Assembly: GCA_028292345.1 (NCBI GenBank)
Contig: JAQGMN010000200.1
Location: 1 to 13,780 of the forward strand
DNA length: 13,780 bases
Reading direction: 5' to 3'
From: Polaromonas sp.
Lineage (GTDB): Bacteria > Pseudomonadota > Gammaproteobacteria > Burkholderiales > Burkholderiaceae_C
How positions within the stretch are numbered: position 1 is the stretch's first letter; the number at the start of each line of letters is the position of its first letter. The notes beneath the pieces were generated by a model. That model saw only the letters and a program-made list of their open reading frames with translations. It did not search any database and was not told the origin of the DNA. A program made the translations under genes and the position numbers. Shown in pieces: positions 6,703 to 11,955 of this stretch.

Positions 6703-7899
6703 TCAAGGCCCGGAAATCCTCACCACCGCATCCGCCCGCTTGTGCAAATCCGGCAGCAGCTCCAGCCCCAGGCCGGGCTTGTCGTTCAGGCTGATCATTC
6801 CCTGGCTGACCACCGGCAGTTCGGTGACCAGTTCCCTGTACCAGCCGGTATAAAAGGCGCGCACGCTTTCCTGGACCAGCGCGTTCGGCGCATGCAGCGA
6901 CAAGTGGGTCGAGGCCGCCCAGACCACCGGGCCGGTGCAGTCGTGCGGCGCCACCGGCAGCTGCCAGGCGTCGGCCATGGCGGCAATCTTTCGGGCTTCG
7001 CTCAAGCCGCCGCACCAGCTCAGGTCCAGCATGGCCACGCCGGCCACGCCCGTCTGCAAATAGTCCTTGAAGCCCCATTTGTAGCTCAGGGTTTCGCTGG
7101 CGCAGATCAGGGTTTCGCAGTCCACCGCGTACTGCTTGAGCAGGTCGAGCGAGTCCATGCGGATGGGGTCCTCATGCCAGAAGGTGTTGAAGGGCTTGAG
7201 CGCGCGTGCGATTTTCCGGGCCATCGGCAGGCGCCACAGGCTGTGGAACTCGACCATGATGTCCATCTTGTCGCCGACGGCGTTGCGGATCTTGCGAAAC
7301 GGCTCCAGCGCGGTGTCCAGGTCGTCGCTGCTGATGTACTGGCCGTGGCTTTTCTCGGCGGCCGGGTCGAACGGCCAGATCTTCATGGCCGTGATGCCCT
7401 CGGACAGCAGCGACTCGGCCACCTCGTCGGCCCGGTGCAGGAAACCCTGCAGGTCTTCGTAGGGGCCGCCCTGCTTGCCCAGCCCCCAGTTGGCGCTGGT
7501 CTGGTTGGTGCTGCTCCTGATGTATTCGTAGCCTGCGCAGGTGTTGTAGATGCGGATGGCGTCGCGGCTTTTGCCGCCCAGCGCGGTGTGCACCGGCATG
7601 TTGGCCGCCTTGCCGAATAGGTCCCACAGGGCGATGTCCACCGCCGAATTGCCCCGGGTTTCCACGCCCGAGCCGCGCCAGCCCAGGTAGCCGGTGATGT
7701 CGCGGTTGCGCGCCTCGATGGCCAGCGGGTCCTGGCCGAGCAGCTTGGGCGCGGCCCATTCATGCAGGTAGGCCTCGACCGCCGCCGCGCCCATGAAGGT
7801 TTCGCCCAGGCCGACCAGGCCCTCGTCGGTGTACAGCCGCACCCAGATGATGTTGGGAAATTCGCCCAGGCGAAGGGTCTCGACTTGTGTGATCTTCAC
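6703..7899 (-). CDS. Mandelate racemase/enolase-superfamily sugar-acid dehydratase
   Basis: The product has 398 residues with the two-domain enolase-superfamily layout: an N-terminal alpha+beta capping domain (1-115) and a (beta/alpha)7-beta barrel. Likely metal ligands are Glu217 (VEFH), Glu243 (HEDP) and Glu269 (SET). The His319-Asp292 pair (APHDCTG, MLDLSWCGG) is the general base dyad of the mandelate racemase subgroup. The second-strand Lys173 sits in MKIWPFD rather than a KxK motif. Such enzymes usually dehydrate aldonic or aldaric acids to 2-keto-3-deoxy acids. Translation starts at GTG (7899) with AGGA 8 nt upstream; no ATG is suitably placed. It is last in the GntR-TRAP operon, 75 bp after dctP. 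The substrate is not predictable from sequence alone; racemase activity is a less likely alternative. Confidence 0.9.
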   Translation of the reverse strand: MKITQVETLRLGEFPNIIWVRLYTDEGLVGLGETFMGAAAVEAYLHEWAAPKLLGQDPLAIEARNRDITGYLGWRGSGVETRGNSAVDIALWDLFGKAANMPVHTALGGKSRDAIRIYNTCAGYEYIRSSTNQTSANWGLGKQGGPYEDLQGFLHRADEVAESLLSEGITAMKIWPFDPAAEKSHGQYISSDDLDTALEPFRKIRNAVGDKMDIMVEFHSLWRLPMARKIARALKPFNTFWHEDPIRMDSLDLLKQYAVDCETLICASETLSYKWGFKDYLQTGVAGVAMLDLSWCGGLSEARKIAAMADAWQLPVAPHDCTGPVVWAASTHLSLHAPNALVQESVRAFYTGWYRELVTELPVVSQGMISLNDKPGLGLELLPDLHKRADAVVRISGP

Positions 7900-7941
7900 A
7901 ATCGGCGTCCTGTCAATGCGTCAGCTCAAGGAAGGGCCGCA

Positions 7942-7963
7942 GGGCTTGCGCCCGGCGGCCGGG
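7942..7963 (-). promoter_or_regulatory. Alternative hairpins between dctP and the downstream dehydratase
   Basis: The 75-bp spacer holds two overlapping stems. On the minus strand these are GGGC-GCAA-GCCC (7953-7942, a GNRA-type loop) and CCCGG-CCG-CCGGG (7963-7951). They share three bases and cannot both form. Such structures often protect the 3' end of binding-protein mRNA so that it is made in excess; that role here is inference. Confidence 0.35.
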
Positions 7964-7974
7964 AAGGGCACCGA

Positions 7975-8985
7975 TCAGCCGCCGCGCGCCTTTTTCAGGG
8001 CTTCGAGCACGATGTTGACCGGCTCGGCGCCGATGGTGGGCACGTTCTTTTCATACACCGGCTTGACCTTTTCAAACATCCGGCGCTGCTCGGCAGGCGT
8101 GATTTCATTGACCTGCATGCCCTTGGCCTTCAGGCTGGCCAGCGATTTTTCAGACTGCGCGCGAATCGCCGCCCGCTGCACCTTCTGGCCTTCGAGCGCC
8201 GCTTCGCGCAGCACGGCTTGCTCCTGCGGGCTGAGCTGGTCCCAGAGCTTCTTGCTGTACAGGATCAGGAACGGGGTGTAGGCATGGCGGGTCACGCTCA
8301 GGTACTTCTGCACCTCGTTGAACTTGGAGGTCTCGATCGTGACGAACGGGTTTTCCTGGCCGTCGATGGTCTTGGTTTCGAGCGCGGTGAACACCTCGCC
8401 AAAGTTCATCGGAACGGCATTGGTGCCCAGCGTCTTGAAGGTGTCCAGGAAGATGTTGTTCTGCATCACCCGGACCTTGACGCCCTCGAAGTCCTCGGCC
8501 TTGGTCACCGGCCGCTTGTTGTTGGTCAGGTTGCGAAAGCCGTTTTCCCAGTAGGCCAGGTTGACGACGCCGGCGTCTTCGAGCTTCTTGTTGAAGTAGG
8601 CGCCGGCCGGGCCGTCGAGCACCGCATCGGCTTCCTTCTCGTTGGCAAACAGGAAGGGCAGGTCGAACACGCCCAGCTCCTTGATGATGCCGACCAGCGG
8701 CGACGACGAGGTGCAGACCATTTCCTGCGTGCCCGCGCGCAGGGCCTGGGTGGCCTGCAGGTCGCCGCCGGCGGCATTGTTCCAGAAGGCGTTGATCTTC
8801 ATCTTGCTGCCAGTCTTGGCGGCCAGCACCTCCTGCATTTTCTTCACGCCCAGGCCGACCGGATGGTCCTCGGCCACGCCGTTGGTGAACTTGATGGTGC
8901 GCTCGGCAAACTGGGCGAAGGCCGAGGTGGCCAACAGCAGGCTGGTGGCGGCCACGGCCGAGATCAGGGTTCTACGTTTCAACAT
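7975..8985 (-). CDS. dctP: TRAP transporter solute-binding protein, DctP family
   Basis: This is the periplasmic receptor that delivers an organic acid to the DctQM permease. The 336-residue precursor begins with a Sec signal peptide (MLKRRTLISAVAATSLLLATSAFA, cleavage predicted after Ala24). The mature part has family features: GVAEDHPVGLGVKKMQEVLAAKTG, GGDLQATQALRAGTQEM, FDLPFLFANEKEADAVLDG, and KVRVMQN with Arg172, the arginine that normally binds the ligand carboxylate. It ends with YLSVTRHAYTPFLILYSKKLWDQLS. The ATG at 8985 has AAGGAG 7 nt upstream. That ribosome site sits in an 11-nt string identical to the one before dctQ. The gene lies 57 bp after dctM. Ligand unknown; the two dehydratases nearby favour a sugar acid such as an aldonate or uronate. 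Confidence 0.95.
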   Translation of the reverse strand: MLKRRTLISAVAATSLLLATSAFAQFAERTIKFTNGVAEDHPVGLGVKKMQEVLAAKTGSKMKINAFWNNAAGGDLQATQALRAGTQEMVCTSSSPLVGIIKELGVFDLPFLFANEKEADAVLDGPAGAYFNKKLEDAGVVNLAYWENGFRNLTNNKRPVTKAEDFEGVKVRVMQNNIFLDTFKTLGTNAVPMNFGEVFTALETKTIDGQENPFVTIETSKFNEVQKYLSVTRHAYTPFLILYSKKLWDQLSPQEQAVLREAALEGQKVQRAAIRAQSEKSLASLKAKGMQVNEITPAEQRRMFEKVKPVYEKNVPTIGAEPVNIVLEALKKARGG

Positions 8986-9042
8986 GTCTTGTCTCCTTGG
9001 GTATGAACTAGCGGCAAAAAAAGCGGGTTGAGGAAAAGGCGG

Positions 9043-10341
9043 TCAGCGCATCCACCACTGCAGCGGCACGGTGACGATGGAAGGAAAAAGCACCAGCAAA
9101 AACAGCACGGCCAGTTGCGCCATGAAAAACGGCAGCACGCCCTTGAAGGCGTCGTCCATGCTGATCTTGGCCACGCCGCACACCACGTTGAGCACCGTGC
9201 CCACGGGCGGCGTGAACAGGCCGATGGCGTTGTTCATGATGAACATCACGCCAAAGTACACCGGGTCGATGCCGGCCTTGAGCACCAGCGGCATCAGCAC
9301 CGGCGTGAGGATCAGCACCGTCGGGGTGAAGTCCAGCGCGGTGCCGACCACGACGACCAGCACCATCATGATGAACATCAGCAGTATCTTGTTGCCCATG
9401 AAAGGCTCCATCATGGCGGCGACCTCGGTCGGAATGTTGGCCACCGTGATCAGCCAGGCGCTGACCATGGCGGCGGCGACCAGGAACATCACCACGGCGG
9501 TGGTCTTTCCGGCGGCCAGCACCAGCGGGTACAACGCGGACAGCTTGAGCTCGCGGTAGACGAACATGCCGACCGCAAAGCTGTAGACCGCGGCCACCAC
9601 CGCCGCCTCGGTGGGCGTGAACACGCCGAACTTCATGCCGCCGATGATGAGGACCGGAAGCGCCAGCGCCAGGCTGCCTTCGGCCGTGATCTTCAGGCGC
9701 TGCGGCAGGTCGAGCCTGGGCGCGGGCAGGACGTTTTCCTTCTTGGCCACCACCCACCAGGTCAGCCCGATGGCCACGCCCATCAGCACGCCCGGCACGA
9801 TGCCCGCCAGGAACAGCTTGGTGATCGACACATTGCCCGCCACGCCGAAAATGATCATGCCGATGGACGGCGGAATCACCGGCGCGATGATACCGCCCGA
9901 GGCGATCAGGCCGGCCGAGCGGTTGATGTTGTAGCCGGCCGCCCGCATCATGGGAATGAGCAAGGCCGCCAGCGCGGCGGTGTCGGCCACCGCCGAGCCC
10001 GAGAGCGACGCCATCACCACCGCCGCCACCACCGTGACATAGCCCAGCCCGCCGCGGAAATGGCCGACCCAGGCCATGGCCAGGTTGACAATGCGCCGGC
10101 TCAGGCCGCCAGCGTTCATGAATTCGCCGGCCAGCATGAAAAAAGGCACGGCCAGCAGCGGAAAGTTGTCGGCGCCATCGACAAAGCGCTGGGCCAGGAT
10201 CTGGCTGTCAAAGGTGACCAGCCCGCTGGTGGCCGCCAGGAAGGCCATGAGCGTGAGGCCGCAGACCAGCAGCGCATAGGCAATCGGCATGCCGATGCCC
10301 ATGGCCGCCAGGAGGCTGACAATAAAAACGGTGACGGTCAT
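9043..10341 (-). CDS. dctM: TRAP transporter large permease subunit, DctM family
   Basis: This 432-residue inner-membrane protein is the sodium-coupled transport subunit of the TRAP system. It has about twelve hydrophobic segments and the DctM hallmarks: FPLLAVPFFMLAGEFMNAGGLSRRIV (about 60-85), GSAVADTAALAALLIPMM, GGIIAPVIPPSIGMIIFGV, and the second-half counterparts TALDFTPTVLILTPVLMPL and FGVMFIMNNAIGLFTPPVGTVLNVV. The start at 10341 is chosen because MTVTVFIVSLLAAMGIGMPIAYALL begins with the first membrane segment; the frame upstream encodes low-complexity residues inside a hairpin-rich insert. Its ribosome site is poor. It is separated from dctQ by 208 bp, whereas dctQ and dctM normally touch or overlap; the insert explains this. 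Confidence 0.96.
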   Translation of the reverse strand: MTVTVFIVSLLAAMGIGMPIAYALLVCGLTLMAFLAATSGLVTFDSQILAQRFVDGADNFPLLAVPFFMLAGEFMNAGGLSRRIVNLAMAWVGHFRGGLGYVTVVAAVVMASLSGSAVADTAALAALLIPMMRAAGYNINRSAGLIASGGIIAPVIPPSIGMIIFGVAGNVSITKLFLAGIVPGVLMGVAIGLTWWVVAKKENVLPAPRLDLPQRLKITAEGSLALALPVLIIGGMKFGVFTPTEAAVVAAVYSFAVGMFVYRELKLSALYPLVLAAGKTTAVVMFLVAAAMVSAWLITVANIPTEVAAMMEPFMGNKILLMFIMMVLVVVVGTALDFTPTVLILTPVLMPLVLKAGIDPVYFGVMFIMNNAIGLFTPPVGTVLNVVCGVAKISMDDAFKGVLPFFMAQLAVLFLLVLFPSIVTVPLQWWMR

Positions 10342-10342
10342 G
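10335..10342. repeat. Left copy of an 8-bp direct repeat (CGGTCATG)
   Basis: The copy includes the dctM start codon. An identical copy lies at 10547-10554 and the bases outside differ, so the repeat is exactly 8 bp. It is read as a target-site duplication of the intervening insert. Confidence 0.65.
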
Positions 10343-10553
10343 CCGTTGCCCCCACGCTTCCCGCTTCGCGTGGTGCGCTGCCCTTGCAGGGCGCTACGCC
10401 GCCAGAGGCGGCCCATCTGCAGGCTGTCCGAGCCCGCTCAGGCGGGCTCGGAGCCGCAGCCTGCAGCCCCGAGGGGGCCGGCCCGCCTGCAGTCCGGCAA
10501 AGCCGGTCCTGCGGCCGGTACTTGCACGGACGGGGAAGTGTCAAATCGGTCAT
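10338..10553 (-). other. 71-codon open frame bridging dctQ and dctM
   Basis: The frame begins with an ATG that overlaps the dctQ stop (ATGA) and ends with a TGA that overlaps the dctM ATG. Its product (MTDLTLPRPCKYRPQ... to ...GSVGATA) is low-complexity and encoded by hairpin DNA, so it is unlikely to be a functional protein. It could let ribosomes cross the insert and reinitiate at dctM, preserving coupling. Confidence 0.3.
10343..10546. mobile_element. Hairpin-packed small insertion between dctQ and dctM
   Basis: About 204 bp of noncoding, very GC-rich DNA lies between the 8-bp repeats. Stems seen: GCCGCC-AGA-GGCGGC (10398-10412); a large hairpin 10417-10466 with an 11-bp inner stem (10427-10437 with 10442-10452, loop TCAG), a 4-nt bulge and a 10-bp outer stem CTGCAGGCTG/CAGCCTGCAG; CCCC-GAG-GGGG (10467-10476); and CCGGC-AAA-GCCGG (10494-10506). 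Near the ends, ACGCTTCCC (10354-10362) and the inverse of ACACTTCCC (10533-10541) match at 8 of 9, a weak hint of terminal inverted repeats. Deleting the insert plus one repeat copy recreates an ATGA overlap of dctQ stop and dctM start. No transposase is present, so it would be non-autonomous. The CCCCGAGGGGGC core resembles dispersed intergenic repeats I recall from Comamonadaceae. Confidence 0.6.
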
Positions 10554-10554
10554 G
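10547..10554. repeat. Right copy of the 8-bp direct repeat (CGGTCATG)
   Basis: The copy overlaps the dctQ stop codon and is identical to 10335-10342. See the insertion entry. Confidence 0.65.
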
Positions 10555-11107
10555 GTGTGGCTTCTTTCAATTTCTTCTCGACATCGGCCAGGCCTTCGGT
10601 TTCGATCACCTGCACCAGTTCGTCCTCGCGCAGCTGACCCGTCAGCAGGCGGTACAGCACGTGCAGGTTCATCAGGCCCATGACCACGCCGACGACATAG
10701 CCGACGCCGTAGACCCAGATCATGGAAATGCCGACCACCGGCGAAATGTTGCTCACCTGGAGTTCGTGCATCTTCCAGGTGCCGATGAAAAACAGCGCAT
10801 TGCAGCCCAGCATCAGCGATTCGCTGAGGAACAGGCACAGCTTCTTGCCGCCCAGGCCCAGGTGCTTGACCACCGTGTCCACGCCCAGGTGGCCGTTTTC
10901 CCGCATGGCGACCATGGCGCCGATGTAGGTCAGCCAGATGAAGCAGTAGCGCGACATTTCGTCGGAGATGTCGATGCCCCGGTTGAAGCCGTAGCGCAGC
11001 ACCACGTTGCCGAACACCATGACCACCATGGCCACCATGCTGAGCACGATCAGCAGCTCCAGCAGCTTGAAGAAGCGGTTGATGAACCCTTGCAGAATAT
11101 TTTCCAA
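10550..11107 (-). CDS. dctQ: TRAP transporter small permease subunit, DctQ family
   Basis: DctQ is the four-helix membrane subunit that partners DctM. The 185-residue product has hydrophobic segments at about 17-38, 50-68, 90-110 and 125-148. The family pattern VFGNVVLRYGFNRGIDISDEMSRYCFIWLTYIGAMVAMRENGHLGVD lies at about 31-77. Translation starts at TTG (11107-11105): the next Met is residue 24, inside the first helix, and AAGGAG lies 6 nt before the TTG. The surrounding 11-nt ribosome site (11109-11119) is identical to that of dctP (8988-8998), which strongly supports this start. It lies 37 bp after the GntR gene and is the first transport gene of the operon. Confidence 0.94.
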   Translation of the reverse strand: MENILQGFINRFFKLLELLIVLSMVAMVVMVFGNVVLRYGFNRGIDISDEMSRYCFIWLTYIGAMVAMRENGHLGVDTVVKHLGLGGKKLCLFLSESLMLGCNALFFIGTWKMHELQVSNISPVVGISMIWVYGVGYVVGVVMGLMNLHVLYRLLTGQLREDELVQVIETEGLADVEKKLKEATP

Positions 11108-11144
11108 GCTTGTCTCCTTCTTTTGTTGATTTCTTTTGATGCTT

Positions 11145-11888
11145 CTAGGCCATCTTCAGCAGGCGCGGCGGTTTGCCCAGGTGGGGCAGGGTGGTGCGCG
11201 ATGCCAGCACTTCCTCGATGTCCTGGCGCGCGCCGTCGATCAGCACCTGGATGCCCTTCTCGGCCCGGTCGGGGTCGTGCGCGATCACCGCATCGAGCAC
11301 TTCGCGGTGCAAGGGCAGCGACACCAGCGGCCCGTCCTGGCGGCTGGCGGAAATCTCGAAGCTGGTGCGCAGCAGCGCGCCCAGCGCCTTGCTCATCTGC
11401 ATCAGCATGCGGTTGCGGCAGGCGCGCAGCAGCCCCTGGTGAAAGCGCAGGTCGTGCATGACATAGTCGCCGCCTTCGTGCACGGCTTGCTTCATGCCGG
11501 CATAGGCCAGCTCCACCTCGGCAATGTCCTGCGGCGTGGCGCGCTCGGCCGCCAGCCGCATCGCGGCCGGCTCGACCACCCGGCGCAAGTCCTGCAGGTC
11601 GCGCAGGAAGTCGTCCGTCAGCCCGGCCTTGGACTGCCAGGCGATGACGTCGGGGTCGAACCAGTTCCAGTGCTCTTCGGACAGCACGCGGGTGCCCACC
11701 TTGGGGCCGGTGGTCATCAGGCCCTTGGCGATCAGCGACTTGACGGCCTCGCGCACCACGGTGCGGCTCACGCCCAGTTCCAGGCAGAGCAATGGCTCGG
11801 GCGGAATGGACGCGCCCACGCCATAGCGTCCCGCGACGATGGCCTCGCCGAGGTGGTCAACTGTGTTGCCGTGGACGTTCTTGATCAT
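11145..11888 (-). CDS. GntR-family regulator, FadR/FCD subfamily
   Basis: This 247-residue transcription factor probably controls the surrounding sugar-acid genes. An N-terminal winged helix (about 5-70) has the recognition helix SRTVVREAVKSLIAKGL (41-57) and the wing GTRV (65-68). The linker WNWFDPDVIAW (74-84) resembles that of DgoR-like sugar-acid regulators. The helical FCD domain (about 92-225) carries Asp146, His150 and His194 at positions like the FCD metal site; the usual middle histidine is not evident. The ATG at 11888 lacks a good ribosome site. The gene heads the TRAP operon and is divergent from the IlvD/Edd gene across a 67-bp promoter holding a palindromic operator, so autoregulation and effector-relieved repression are expected. 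The effector is probably the substrate or a pathway intermediate. Confidence 0.94.
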   Translation of the reverse strand: MIKNVHGNTVDHLGEAIVAGRYGVGASIPPEPLLCLELGVSRTVVREAVKSLIAKGLMTTGPKVGTRVLSEEHWNWFDPDVIAWQSKAGLTDDFLRDLQDLRRVVEPAAMRLAAERATPQDIAEVELAYAGMKQAVHEGGDYVMHDLRFHQGLLRACRNRMLMQMSKALGALLRTSFEISASRQDGPLVSLPLHREVLDAVIAHDPDRAEKGIQVLIDGARQDIEEVLASRTTLPHLGKPPRLLKMA

Positions 11889-11909
11889 GGTTTTTACTGA
11901 CTCTGTTTT

Positions 11910-11938
11910 TTCAATGGTATGACGATAATACGATTGAA
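11910..11938. promoter_or_regulatory. Palindromic operator in the divergent promoter
   Basis: Arms TTCAATGGTAT (11910-11920) and ATACGATTGAA (11928-11938) flank a 7-bp centre and are complementary at 10 of 11 positions. The GTAT/ATAC cores fit the general FadR-type GntR operator shape. It is the only such site seen in the window and is placed to control both transcription directions. Confidence 0.65.
11924..11929 (+). promoter_or_regulatory. Probable -10 element for the IlvD/Edd gene
   Basis: GATAAT matches TATAAT at five of six positions and lies within the palindrome, so a bound regulator would block RNA polymerase. No good -35 hexamer lies 17 bp upstream. Transcription would begin near 11936, leaving a leader of about 20 nt with AAGGAG (11943-11948) 7 nt before the ATG. 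Confidence 0.4.
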
Positions 11939-11955
11939 CATTAAGGAGTTTCCCT

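Noticed and set aside
7762..9006. Plus-strand open frame opposite dctP
   Set aside because: It is antisense to a well-supported binding protein and has unstructured composition.
10417..10506. CRISPR array or tandem repeat
   Set aside because: The motifs are different hairpins in a row; there are no regularly spaced identical units or spacers.
10342..10549. Intrinsic terminator separating dctQ from dctM
   Set aside because: The stems are strong, but no T-tract follows any of them on the minus strand, and the flanking genes form one transporter.
9028..10683. His/Arg-rich open frame on the plus strand opposite dctM
   Set aside because: It is a mirror of DctM membrane-helix codons and runs on into the hairpin-rich insert; there is no ribosome site or family signature.
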